Part shown: piece by piece, positions 21,928 through 33,700 of the stretch
How the letters are laid out: every line of letters begins with the position of its first letter
How positions within the stretch are numbered: the first letter of the stretch is position 1
Assembly: GCA_050084515.1 (NCBI GenBank)
Contig: CM114271.1
Coordinates: forward strand, 1,612,001-1,676,000
Origin: Blasia pusilla
Taxonomy: Eukaryota; Marchantiophyta; Marchantiopsida; Blasiales
Reading direction: 5' to 3'
Length of the DNA: 64,000 bases
Position numbers and translations under genes: made by a program
Notes under the pieces: model-generated
What the model was told of the DNA's origin: nothing
The model's database searches: none
Seen by the model: only the letters and a program-made list of their open reading frames with translations

Positions 21928-24060
21928 AAGTAGTGGAATCCGTTCAAAAGAAATTTAAATTGAGAGAAGAAGATTAGGAAATACTGAATTTATGATTGAA
22001 AGTTACTATAAGAAGAATATAAAAAGTAATTGAAAAGGAAAAATGATCTATATGGTATGGGAAGAGGTGGGTCAAGAATATGAATTTCTAATGTCTATAA
22101 GGAGATGGCAAACGTATGTAGGGGCAAAACATTAAGGTAAGGAGTTGAAAGAGCAAAACATTAGTCGGGTCCGGAATTACATTTTTATACACTTTGATAT
22201 TTATATTTTAGGGTATGTACACCTTACTAGAACATCACTTTTGGCATTTTGACATATTACTGGACATGCATTACACTACTTTTATTGCAAGAGAATTCAC
22301 CAAATAGAAGAATCTTACAATACCATGGGAATAGCTCATGAATCAAATTTAACATGTGGCAAAATGATAATACTCCACGTAACTCGTAATTATAAACGTG
22401 GCGGATGGATACAAGCGTATAATGAAGATTTTAATTGGTATCCAATCAGAAAAAATAATAAAATTTTAGTCATAAACGTAATGCAACAATGAAATGAAAT
22501 ATAAGGAGTTCAAATTCAAAAATTGAAATGAAAACTTGAAGAAAAACTTGAAAGCCCTTTACGGTCTGGCGGGGAACCATCTGGCACAAATCCTACCCGA
22601 GAAAGCTTGCCCCGGCTACAAAACCTCCTCTGGAAGCGGTGCCCGCTCAACTCGTATCGTCCAGTTTCACCTAAAAAAGTCCGATGCTCGAGTCACCCCG
22701 GTGCTGCGCTGAACCGATGAAGCAAGCGCGGAAGAGTGCGGCCAAGCGGATCATAAAAAGGATAAAGAAGATTAGAAGCGGGGAGTCGGGAGGTACCAAT
22801 GGTGAATAGCGAGCACTACCTAGCACTGATTTCTTCTTCCCGGGTTGCCACACGCTTCCGCTTGTAAATTTGGTGGTATAAAGGTTTTATGAAATCTGGA
22901 CCGCCTTTCGCAAGAAGATTCACTACGACATTCTGTGTCAATAATTATTGGATTGACAGCGACGTGCGGTCTTCGTCGTAGCTCGTCACATTTCTCAGTT
23001 CTGCATCAGATATCCTTCGTTAAGGCATAGAAGATATTAGCGCAATATGGATTGTCATCCGGAATTGCGCTTCGCACTATGAAATCTTTGGCGTAATGAA
23101 ACACTTGACAACGACTCGATATGACCGTTGATCTTTATGAATTACACGCATTCTTAACAGCAGTTACGAATCATCTGCGTGTCGTGATAGTGTTTGGTGA
23201 TGCAGATGAGACTGTTTGGTAGGCAGTCATAGATAGAGAGTTCTACGTCGTAAAATGGACGTGGAGATTATGACGGGTGATTGAGAGGTCCAAGAAGTGA
23301 CGTATGTTGTACAGGAGGTGAAAATCTGGACAGGATGAGGAACTCGGTAACCAAATGATTGGGAGGTGCAAGGAGTGACGTGTGCTGTACAGTAGAGCTC
23401 GCGATCCAAAGTGTACTATTGTTGACTTTGGAGATTTATCGTTCGGAAAAGGGCCTCTGTTCGAAGGTATGAATAGAGATGACTTCAAAGGTTGACGTCT
23501 GCAGAGACTTTTTAGGAAAAAATTTCGTCGAAGATGGAAAGATGAGTTTTCCGGTGACGTAGAGGTAGAATGCATAATGGAGCACCCGACAATGCAAGAG
23601 GAGTCGTCTAGGCAGGTTAGCGGAGCTTCAACGTCCCGTTTGGCGATCAGGCAGCGCTCTCAGAGTAACTTCAAAGGTCACATCTCGCCTATGAACTATG
23701 AACATCAGCTTGCTCATGAAGATCTTGCCTATGAACATCGATTGTTGTGACGTCGTGCGCGTTCTTACGACGGGTGTTTGTCATGGATGTGTCAAGTGAT
23801 AACGTGTTGCGGTGTTTTAGTGTTTTCGTCGTTTGCAAGAATTTCTTGCTAGTTGCCAATATAATTGCTGAGAGAATAAAATTATGTCTTTCTCATCTTG
23901 GCTGCCAATGGCAGACCCGAAATCCCGTCTCTGGCTGCGCGTATTAGGAGGAGAAACCCACGGGGTCGTGATCTCATCGAACTGCAAAATGGATAGCGCT
24001 TTGTAGAGCAGGCTACCTTCGGATCTCGTTGCGCTCGTGCTGCTCTTTCTACCCTGCATC
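21928..24060. other. No gene recognised; short tandem duplication near 23.3 kb
   Basis: AT-rich to about 22550, then mixed. At 23277-23320 and 23354-23400 a segment (TGATTG.GAGGT.CAAG.AGTGACGT) is repeated about 78 bp apart. No coding sequence with family resemblance was found. Confidence 0.45.
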
Positions 24061-24620
24061 AGCCATCTTCGATTCCGTGCGGTCTGCAGAAACTGGTAAT
24101 TCCTGCTTTCTTCCCCGAATTTCCAAGCGCAGAGTACATCTCGTAGATCTGCTCTTCCGCCGCTGGTTTGTATGTATCGTTTTGTTCCTAGAAAATGGCT
24201 GAGAGTTTGGGTAGTTGAAAGCCGAGAGGGCCCGCCTTCAAACTACTCGTTCAAGGCCAACATTCGGGAACCTGACTTGTCATTTCCTGAGTAAATTACC
24301 GGAGATCGTCATCCTCGTCTGTGTCGAATCTGTGCTAACGTATCACCACAAGATGGCGCACTGTGCTCTCAAGTATGGGAAGCATGGGACGTCCCACCAA
24401 ACTACCTAAGTCCTTCTCTTACTGACATTTACCTGAATTGCGATGTCTACATTTTAAAACCGTTCACGTACTCAAGAATGACCCTGCCGCGACAAAAAAC
24501 AATGATACCTCATGAAGCTGCTCGCGCACAGATACTACGTCGAAATCATTTCGGGCTGCTCTCGACAAAAGTAGATCCTCGCAAGAATGTCAAAAGTTTA
24601 TCCAAGCTTGACAACTTCTG

Positions 24621-24824
24621 TTGGACCTGGAACACCTGGACTTGTTACTTTGGCGGGAATTGGATGTTGAAGGACTTTACGACATCAGCCCCGTCGATCT
24701 GAAAGCAGGGACGTTTCAAACAGTCATCAACCAAGGAGTGATTTATGGAATGCACTCCACTGCTTATGGACGCAACTGCCTTTTTCTTGTCAACCTACGT
24801 CCATTAGCCAGGTCTGTAGAGTAG
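24621..24824 (+). CDS. Possible exon of unknown function
   Basis: A 68-codon open stretch preceded by an in-frame TGA. The predicted peptide is Leu/Asp-rich at the start (LDLEHLDLLLWREL) and then less biased (GLYDISPVDLKAGTF). No domain is recognised and no splice partner could be assigned. It may be spurious. Confidence 0.15.
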   Translation: MDLEHLDLLLWRELDVEGLYDISPVDLKAGTFQTVINQGVIYGMHSTAYGRNCLFLVNLRPLARSVE

Positions 24825-24960
24825 CCACGACAACTGATCTCCTGCTTTTCTTGGTTGAACATAGCGCATCACATTCCGTGTACCTCATGGGACGGTCCCG
24901 AGATCGACTAGGTGGGATAGCTTACCGGATAGGCAACCTCGAACGAAATATTCTACCTGG

Positions 24961-25233
24961 TTGTTTGTTACTATTCTATCGGGAGAGTTCGTTGAAACGA
25001 TGAGCAGCTCTTTCCATGGGATTAAAGATCAATCCAAGAAGGAGTTTGCGTTGCGCAGCACCTTTGTCGCGGGTAACTTCATCGTTTTGTCGTTTATCAG
25101 TTCTAAGAGGGGCGGCCAGGCGCGCTTCATCGCATTTAATGCTGTCGTTGCCGAAGAGACCTGGCAATCTTTCTTTGAGAATGAAGATCCCCATGAGCTA
25201 GCAAACTTCGATGGATTTTTGGGGCTCACCTAA
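24961..25233 (+). CDS. Hypothetical 90-codon open frame
   Basis: The open frame encodes a mixed peptide with a hydrophobic stretch (AGNFIVLSFISS) and an acidic end (FFENEDPHELANFDGF). Residue composition is protein-like, but no family is recognised, and there is no clear promoter or homologous copy nearby. It may be an exon or chance. Confidence 0.2.
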   Translation: MFVTILSGEFVETMSSSFHGIKDQSKKEFALRSTFVAGNFIVLSFISSKRGGQARFIAFNAVVAEETWQSFFENEDPHELANFDGFLGLT

Positions 25234-25239
25234 ATGTCC

Positions 25240-26765
25240 ATTTCCTACAAGCTGTGAGAGATGAATTAGACTGGGAACCGTAGATCTGAGAAGTTTTCCC
25301 GACTTTTTCTTCAGAGTTCGCTAGCATTTTCTATTGTTTTCAGTTGCCAGAAATGTACTTAACAAATTATGGGAAGATAGCCAAGAAATATTGTCGGTTT
25401 TAAGCAGGCCTCCGGAAGTCAGCGGAGGCGTGGATTACGTTTCTTGAGAGGGCTGAGAGACATTAACCTTAACTTAAAAGGCCATGCCACTGATGACCTA
25501 CCCTTATGTACCCGCCATAAATAACCACATCTAGAAATGAAACTCCGAAATCCTTTTCCTCCAAACTTCGCAGCACTACATTAGTCAATAAACAAACGTT
25601 TGAGGTAAGTTGCACCTTTTCCAAAGAACCATGAAACTAACGTAGCTGTCAGCTGGGTATAGAATGCGGTACAAGTAGAAATCTTATTCAATCCTCCATC
25701 GCCTCGTCATGGGACGTCAGTTATCTCCCAATGGCCTTCGAATCTGATTCAGTACACTGATGAGAATTCGTCGCTTTACAAATCATTTAGCTAGAATGTA
25801 GCTGCTTGTTCGCAGAACAAAAGAAACTAGAACTTTCTATTGTGCAGACGCCTTTTAACCTGAGGCAGGTATATAATAATATTATAGTTTCCGTATCGTC
25901 CGCTTAGCTCTCTTTCCACCTCTTCGTGGTACCTGGCTCTCTTTTCCACCTCATCAAAATTTGGTCCGATAGCAAGAAATCATGGACTTCATATTACGGG
26001 ATGAATCGGTGCCTTATCTATTCAGGCCAAGGGCAGCATCAGGCATCATCTCTTTTCGTAGCCGTAGAGGTGATTGTGTCGATACCAAACACAAATTCGC
26101 GCTCGCTCTCGGAAGCCGCCAGATCGATTTTCAGGACATACTTCCTGACCAGAAATAGGATCCCAATTGTCCGACAAGGAAGAAGACTCATGGTGCATAA
26201 ATAGTCTCTCCTATCATAGACTCGTAGTTTGTTCAGGACTTCCACTGCAACCTCACAAAAGAGAACGGTTAGCTTTTATTGCTGGAAGAGCTGAGAGAGA
26301 CTGAGTTGCTTTCACGCCATTCCATACGTAGCAGCGTATTTCCAGAATGGCGGGAATCGGAACGGTCCCCAGCCTTGCCCTCAGATTACACGAGGACTGA
26401 AAATCCTCCGGTAGACCCAAAACAAGGAGGATTTCCGGAGTAGTCAACCATGGTGAGATGTACCTCCTCTCTATTTGCATGAGAAATCGTATCCTACTTT
26501 CATTTCGAAGGTTAGCAATTCGGGGATTAGGAGGTGAAACTACGCTTCTAGGCCGCAGTACACCGATTAGTGAGAGTACACGTGATTACCTATTTGTGAG
26601 AGAAGACGTAATTATGTTGGCGCCGAGATTCAATACAAGGACTTCCGTGCATATGTTTTGAATAGTTTCAAGGTGTTGCTTACGATTAAGGAATGCTAAT
26701 CACCCGGGCAGGAGTCTGAAATTTGATCTCTTTCTGCTTTGCTTGATTCTTTCACCGATGTGGAG
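25240..26765. other. No gene recognised
   Basis: Only short frames on both strands without recognisable domains. No repeats of note. Confidence 0.4.
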
Positions 26766-26768
26766 AGA

Positions 26769-26956
26769 GGGCTGTGCCTGCCAAAGTTACAGTGCAATAC
26801 CTTAGCGACACTGGCGGATCCTGTGCAGCAAGCTGCATATCTGGGCCCGCACCCTGAAAGAAATTAGATTAAAATCATGAGGGTCAATAACCCTCGTATT
26901 AGATACAGCACTGACAAGAACAGATACTACACTTGAACAAACCTAGAGCCCGAGAA
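26769..26956 (-). pseudogene. U2 snRNA pseudogene (array unit C)
   Basis: Minus-strand sequence matches U2, including CAAGTGTAGTATCTGTTC, which pairs with the intron branch site, and the 3' loops (CATGCAGCTTGCTGC-like). The 5' end is damaged: the normal ATACCTTTCTCGGCC is reduced and the next stem differs (GGCTCTAGGTTTGTTC). The Sm-site region reads AATTTCTTTC. Upstream flank shares AATAAACCCATAAG with the other units. Confidence 0.8.
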
Positions 26957-27332
26957 TGAGCGCGTATATGTACCTTCCACGTCTTCGTGAACTCATTTAG
27001 ACCTTATGGGTTTATTTCGGACCAGCGAAACTTGCGGACTGCTTCGATCATAAAACGATAGTTGGTTAGTAGTAACAGAGTAGTCTCCCTCACGATAGAC
27101 CAAGAATTTCTGCAACCAGGACCCTGTGAATAATTTGATGGATCTGGAACAAATATTCTGGTTGGGTTGCTTTGAACTTGTGATGACTTTACCGCGTCTT
27201 CTATCCAGGGAGGGAATAAGCAATGCCTGTAGCCGAAGTAGTTGTGGCCTTTTGGAGTGGTTATTCTACCGTCTGGGGAGAGTAGAGGTTCTATTTTGAT
27301 TGATTGTCGTTCCCACTAATTATGGGAGAGTG

Positions 27333-27517
27333 GGCTGCGCCAGCCTAGAATGTAGTGCTGTACCTGGCCGATACTGGCGGATCCTGTGCAGCAAGCTGCA
27401 TGATTGGGTTCGTGCCCGGCAAGAAATTAGACCAATATCGTGACAGGCGATAGCCTCTCGAATATCTGATAATTTCGGATACCACACTTGATCTTAGCCA
27501 AAGGCCAAGAAAAGTAT
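27333..27517 (-). pseudogene. U2 snRNA pseudogene (array unit B)
   Basis: The minus strand reads ATACTTTTCTTGGCCTTTGG then CTAAGATCAAGTGTGGTATC. The branch-site pairing element GTAGTA has become GTGGTA and the following stem-loop is shortened. The 3' half still resembles U2. These changes point to a dead copy. The unit is about 600 bp from its neighbour in the same orientation. Confidence 0.8.
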
Positions 27518-27923
27518 GCGTTGGCAGCGACGTGCGCTTATAGAGTGCGTATCTGTAGCTTCCTCATCTTCGTCAATTCACGTAGAGCTTATGAGTTTAT
27601 TTTGGACGAGCGAAACTTGTGGATTGCTTCTATCGACCGTAGAGATATGCTCGTTACCAATAATACAGTAGAACCGAGAATCAACTTAACTCTAATTATT
27701 TTGATAGATCTTTAACATGTATTCTGGCTGGATTAGTCAACTTGACATGTATTCTGGCTGCTTTGGTTATCTTGTATAACTTCAATTCACTCTCCCTAGT
27801 AGTGTGTACGCGACCTGCCAACATGCCAAGTACGATGGCAAGAATTTGTTTGGGTTAGAAAATTTCCTGACAGTCCATGATATCCACTATGATTTATATT
27901 GGTTCTCCCTTTAGGGGAAAGAA

Positions 27924-28117
27924 GGCTGCGCCTGCCGGGGATGTAGTGCAATACCACGGCGACACTGGCGGGACCTATGCAGCAAGCTGCATGTGCGGAC
28001 CCGCACCTTGAAACAAATTAGATTAATATCGTGAGGGTCGATGACCCTCGTATCAGATATTAAACTGATAAGAACAGATACTACACTTGATCTTAGCCAA
28101 AAGGCCGAGAAAGGTAT
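27924..28117 (-). ncRNA. U2: U2 spliceosomal snRNA (array unit A, best preserved)
   Basis: The minus strand starts ATACCTTTCTCGGCC at 28117 and continues TTTTGGCTAAGATCAAGTG with intact GTAGTA, which pairs with the intron branch point. The next stem-loops are intact, and the 3' loops end near 27924, giving about 194 nt, normal for U2. U2 forms the core of the U2 snRNP. The Sm-site region reads AATTTGTTTC in place of an uninterrupted U run, so activity is uncertain. A TATA-like TAGAAATA lies about 30 nt upstream (near 28147-28154). Confidence 0.85.
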
Positions 28118-28174
28118 ACTTCTCTGGCGAATGAGCGCGTATTTCTACCTTGGACGTCTTCAAAGATTCATCTA

Positions 28175-28205
28175 GAGCTTATGGGTTTATTTTGGACCAG
28201 CGAAA
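28175..28205 (-). promoter_or_regulatory. Candidate upstream element of U2 unit A
   Basis: The minus strand reads AATAAACCCATAAGCTC about 70 nt before the RNA start. Units B and C have nearly the same word at the same relative place. The position suits the plant snRNA upstream sequence element, and ACCCATAAG resembles its RTCCCACATCG consensus only in part. Assignment is an inference from position and conservation. Confidence 0.35.
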
Positions 28206-28259
28206 CCTATGCTTCTATCATAACGCGACCGCAGGGAGATAGGTGGGAAGCAGTAATAG

Positions 28260-30189
28260 AATACTCTCGAGAGACAAAGAATTAATGCAACCGGGACTCT
28301 CTAAATATTTGGATCGATCCTGTAAGTGGCTTTCAGACATGCTGGGATTTCAATGGAGGTTAGGGGAGAACCATACGTGTCAATCAATAAGAGGCCAGAC
28401 AAGACAGATGTCGCCAGGATGATGGCACTCTCCCATAATTTATTTATATTTATTTGCTGGGCTTTGGGCTTGAGATGACTTTCAAGTCATCGGAAATCAG
28501 AACAGCTTTCTGTTCTGAAATCCGAGTCACTCGAGTGCTACTCGAGTGCACTTGACTCGAGTAGCACTCGAGTCAAGTGCAGATTATTGCTCTGCTGTGG
28601 CCGAATCGTATGCATGGAATGTCGATATGTCTATCTCGCTCAGGGATCGGCGAAGCTCCGTGCAGCCGCTGTAAGTATACCTCGAGTAAAATTTCCCAGT
28701 CAAAGAAATGGAATCTTCTCAAAATCGATCCAAGAACGCATGTAAAGAGCTTCGGCGTCTGACGCACTTTCTGTGGCACATGACCCAAACTTCAACGCCC
28801 GACTGAACAGCAAAGAGCTGTCTGAGTGAATTAAGAAGCAAGTGGATTTTGTGATGCCACGTCATCATTTATCTAACGTTTGCAGAAGCTTCTTATTTGA
28901 AGAGGCAGGCCAAATCTTCCCGAGAACAGTATCCAGGGTAACCCACGCTTCGGGAGGAGCTGAAATGAGTCTCATTGATAGATCTGATTAGATGTGTGGT
29001 TTATGGCCTCTACAAATAAGTCGGCTGAAGTTCGAGTAGGAAAAACGTTTCCGGAATCCTGCTTTGGGGACAGTCCCGATCGTAACATTTCCTTAATGCA
29101 GAAAGTTCATGTATGACGGGAAGTGCTAAAATGTGTACCCACTTCCTTTGTCATGCCATACCTCGACATTCGACAGCAAAGAACTCGATCAGAAGTCCCG
29201 GAAAAAGTTGAGTGAAAATTGAACGGGAAGCTACGCAATTTGAATGGCTTAGTAGGATATCTAACGCAATTCCTATTATTTGCCCGGGCTTGTCGGCAAG
29301 ATTAAGCGACTGCATCATTTGAATTGGCCACATATTTAACGGAACTAACTGGCCAATATTGTAGGCATGAGGAATTTGGATGAAATCTATCTGTTTTATA
29401 ATTTCGATGTCTAACCTGTTACACAGAATACTGTACCTTTTCCAACAACGCCGCTGGAAAGATGATCATATCCACGAGCCCGTTAGTATTATTCACGTTG
29501 AATAATATCGATGACGCAACCGCGTTGAACCAAGCTTTTCGGCCCTCTGAGTAATTCCTTGATGAATTTAACATGCTGACCGTCTATAGAATGTTTTTTC
29601 CAACCCGGAGTACACTGTATTCAATTCCCTGCACGCCATGACACGAGCGTTGGAGTTTTTGTCCAGCAACGGTTTGCTGCATATTGTAAGCTCGGAGGCT
29701 AAAGTCGGCTCTGAGCTAAGTTTGTGCCCGCATTGTTCCTCGGTTCAATCGAGGCCATGATACGGCTATTACAAGAGTAAAAAAGGAGAGAATTCTGAAG
29801 AGATTAGGGGAACATGCTCACACTTACGCCAACTTGGCGTAAGATTCAGTCGTTATGATTTCCCTCTCTGCATTCCATCTCCAGCCACCAGCTCTGTGGT
29901 TTATTTCAGCGGCAAGCGAACTTTTACTACATTGAACATATGAATACTTTGTACGTTCATCAACGCTAACATTAGGTCTTAAGTTATGTTTGTTGTTAAC
30001 TGACATTCGGATGAGGCATTCTGAACGGACGTTCAGATCGTAGCAGCGTTTATATTTCAGCAAGCTCGTAGTACTAGCTCGCCAAATGAACATGTCATGC
30101 TCCTTGGCTATCCCCGGGTACCTTACTCCATTTGCTCAGTTTCTCCGGTGCTCTTGATGAGAACAAGAACTTTACCTCTTGCCCAAGTA
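28260..30189. other. No gene recognised; contains two hairpin sites
   Basis: Only short unrecognised frames. The overlapping inverted repeats at 28529-28581 and the palindrome at 29823-29843 (arms CTTACGCCAA and TTGGCGTAAG, 1-nt centre) are listed separately or noted here. Confidence 0.4.
28529..28581. repeat. Two overlapping perfect hairpins
   Basis: Hairpin 1 pairs 28529-28546 with 28556-28573 (18-bp arms, core CTCGAGTGCTACTCGAG, 9-nt loop). Hairpin 2 pairs 28547-28562 with 28566-28581 (16-bp arms, core GCACTTGACTCGAGT, 3-nt loop). They share bases 28556-28573, so only one can form at a time. CTCGAG occurs four times. Confidence 0.85.
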
Positions 30190-30663
30190 CTAAGCAAGTA
30201 CTAATGTTTCTCCGTGAGCCCCATCAAGCAAATACCTCTCAAGGAACTGACCAACAACTTGCAGGTACGGATAGATGGTGAAGAGAGGTCCACGTACACC
30301 CAAGTGAGGTAATACTGCTATGTCATTATCTACAAATCCAAACGCAAATATGTAAATGCACTCTCTAGAATTCCAAATGAATAATGCATTCGGATTTCGA
30401 TCATAGCTCACGAGTTGACATCTATTGGAATTGGAGCTTCGTACTGCAACAGAAGAAGCTTTCATACGCATTGGATATGACCGCCTAACGAATTTACCTC
30501 GTCTCAACACTTGAACTCGACAGATAGGCGGACCATATCCACGTTCGCCAATTTGAATTAGCAGTGAGGATTCATGACCTCCCTGTATAATTAACGCTCG
30601 TACGCCGTGAATTTCAGGCCACTGGGATGCACGTTTAATCCCGAAGCTGCAGCAATCTTGCAA
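30190..30663 (-). CDS. Hypothetical 157-codon open frame, divergent from PGLP1 copy 2
   Basis: This is the longest open frame here outside transposons. Its start lies 69 bp from the PGLP1 copy 2 start, on the opposite strand. The peptide has a basic middle (RVQVLRRGKFVRRSYPMRM) and a hydrophobic C-terminal third (YIFAFGFVDNDIAVLPHLG). No family is recognised. If the 69-bp spacing is right it would leave little room for promoters, so it may be a chance frame or an exon. Confidence 0.25.
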   Translation of the reverse strand: MQDCCSFGIKRASQWPEIHGVRALIIQGGHESSLLIQIGERGYGPPICRVQVLRRGKFVRRSYPMRMKASSVAVRSSNSNRCQLVSYDRNPNALFIWNSRECIYIFAFGFVDNDIAVLPHLGVRGPLFTIYPYLQVVGQFLERYLLDGAHGETLVLA

Positions 30664-30731
30664 GCACCGTGGAGCATGTTGGAGCAGCAGATCCAGGTCC
30701 TCTTGATTCCTCTCTCGGAGAGACTTAGGGC

Positions 30732-33700
30732 ATGGCTTTCTTCAAGCTTCCAACGTTCCGAGCACTTTTTCGGACATCGCGAATAACTACGAGCACATTT
30801 GGACGAATTGGGCTACAGGACGTGACAGCGAGGCTAGAGGTCGCAGCCAGTCCGCGTGTGGCTAACTCTGTCATGGTAAAGTGTGGGAACTACCGGTCCA
30901 CTTCCGTTGGTGCTCCCATTCCACTCCCTTTCTCTGCCCAGACATCAGATATTCGTTGCAGACCATCACGTTCGACATTATCAAGTGCAAGAAAGTGGAC
31001 ATCACTAACATCTGCAAGGATGTCTTTTGACGAGAATAGAAGCGCTGCCGGTATAGATCACTGGCCGAAGTCAGTAGTTTCGCTGCTGTCAAGGGTTGTC
31101 TTGTATCTCTAAGTGGAAGTCACTCCGTGCTAGGTCAGGCAATTTGCAAATGGAGGAACTAGTTCTGGAATTGAAGTCCTCCAAACCTCATGTGGCGATG
31201 AACAATCTTTTAGGAGAAATGATTGTCGATGCAAACTTTGAATTCAGCGCGGATGGAATACACAGGTAATGGGCCAGTGCCGTTCCTGAAGGATGCAGCG
31301 CAATTCATCGCAGACGTGGAGACATTCATCTTCGACTGCGATGGTTAGTTGAAATGTCCGTAGAGTTTACTCTCGCACTAATTCCTTGATTCTCTGTTCA
31401 TAATTCAATTTATCATCAGATTGAAGGATCGACACCAGGCTGTATTTTCTGGCAGCGGAAATGTTTTCTAGTGAAATTGTAGGACCAGCGCTGGTCAGGA
31501 TAGTACCGGATGACGGTTTCTTAAATCTCTATTGTTTTGAGGCTGAGGTCAAAGATGTATGATTATTTCCAGGGTCTATTCTCAGTTTGAGCGAATATTT
31601 CTTGTAGAACTAGTACAAACTTATCCAAACGAATGCTCGCCATTTCCATCTCCTCAAACTTAAATGGCCCCTTTATCCTGTTCTGTACCCGTACTCTGTG
31701 GTCGAAATGCCATAGCGACGACTAATTTAGACTACATTGTGTAGGTTCCCGAGCGAGTCCTGAGAAAGTTTCATCAAGGTTAGTATTTTAATGGTCGCAC
31801 CTAACACAGTTTTGTAGTGGGATGTTTATCATCCTGATCACATTCGAGAATAGTAAAGTTATCCCTTGATGAAGGCTGACCATATGAAATATCCACTGTC
31901 TTCTGTAGTCTCGCGTCGATGTCCAAACTACCGCAACCAATCCCCAATTCCTCTTGCTATGTAGGATATTTCAGCTTTAAGCCTGATTGCGATTCTTTCG
32001 AATTTCGTGCACGAGCAATTTTGATGTCACCAACTGCAAATGGGTCTTCACTCCAGAGGAACACGCAGACATCATGATGGTTTGAGTGTTGCCAAGCCTC
32101 TCGGCCAACTTGCTGTCGGCTTTGACAGTTTACACTTGGCCGTGACATCGTTAGCGTATCTTTGTCAATCTTGTAGGTTACCATTCAGGGTCTAGTCGAT
32201 TCTCGGACTGGCAAAGATTCCAGCTAAATACCTGGGGAGCAGACGAAGTTTCGTTTCGTCTACTCCCTGTTGCAGGTCTGTATTTTGCACTGCAACAGGG
32301 AGTAGACGAAACGAAACTTGAAGTCCACAGCAAGAAGTTCAACACGGGCAAATGAGAGCAAGTCGGACAAACGGATAGATGGTGCTCACTGCACGAAAAC
32401 AAAGCTTCGTGTTTTGTGGCCAGACAAAGCTGCTATGTTAATTAACCGTATATTCTGGCATTGTCACTCTGATCTATTTACTGACTGGGTGAAGAGATAT
32501 TCCAAGATGGAACCTGAATACTTTTTTGTCCGTTAGGTCTGAGTTCAGGATATGACCATAAGGCTTTGACCTCTTTGTTACAGGTGTGATTTGGAGTGCC
32601 TATGGGTTGTTCGAGGGTGTTTCCGAGACTATTGATCTACTTCGTTCATTGGTAATTTTCTGGTCTGAGTTTGATGAAGGCTCTATTGCTAGTACATATC
32701 TCTACTCCACGTCTCAAGTAAAGGGACACTGTTCAGTTTGGCTCGAGCTTACATCCCCAGGCTAATGAGCAAAGTACAATACTTCATAAGCGTTTCATGA
32801 CTGCCTGTTGTTACTTGAATATGAAATCAATCATACTTTGTCATGTGGAATCAGGGCAAACGGGTATACTTCCTCACGAATAACTCAACAAAATCTAGGA
32901 AGGAGTACGGCAAGAAGTGCAAGGCTTTGGGATTAAATGTCAGCGAGGTATTTGAGCTGTTGATTCTTAGAAGTAAACGAATCGTTTGAGACTTTAAATT
33001 CTACCTAGTTTTTGCCGATGTCCAAGCAGAGCTGCATCGTCAGCACTTGTGCTCACGGACAAGAAGAGGCGTCTCCTTCTGCCTTGGGTTTTTAATAATT
33101 TTCACGGGTTATTTAGATGTCCAAAGAAAGGTTGTAATGCAATAAGAACTCGTCAACAAAATATTATACATTCACCCTCAAAATGTTTGAAGCCATAAGT
33201 AAAAGCACTCTTTGAACTCATTTGCGTACAAGATCTCCTAGGAGTATTTGCAATTCTTGTGCAAGCCCCATTTCTCATTCAGCCCTCACTATTTGACCAC
33301 AGAAATCCAGAGTATTATGCAGAGAGGTGGTCTGTAATTGTGAGGCATCGAGAAGCAGGGTCGTCGTTGTGTGAAGTCTACGTCTTCTGGTTAAGTATCG
33401 ATGGTATTCTACAGCTAAGAGTGATGAGATAGCTACAACTTCCTGCAGGAGGAAGTCTTTTCTTCAGGATTTGCCGCAGCAAGCTACTTGAAGTCTATTG
33501 ACTTCCCTGGAGATAAGAAGGTAATTACCCAGCACACGAACAAAAGTTAACATGAAATGATTGAAGAAATCGGCTGCGGGTAGGTCTGCACAACTGGCAA
33601 ATGTTGAAGATGACAAGTGAACGCGAACTGCAGGTAGCTAGGTTTTGCAGTACAAGTGGCTCATTTACAACTTTGGGGACGGTAGGTGGGCGTTCGGACT

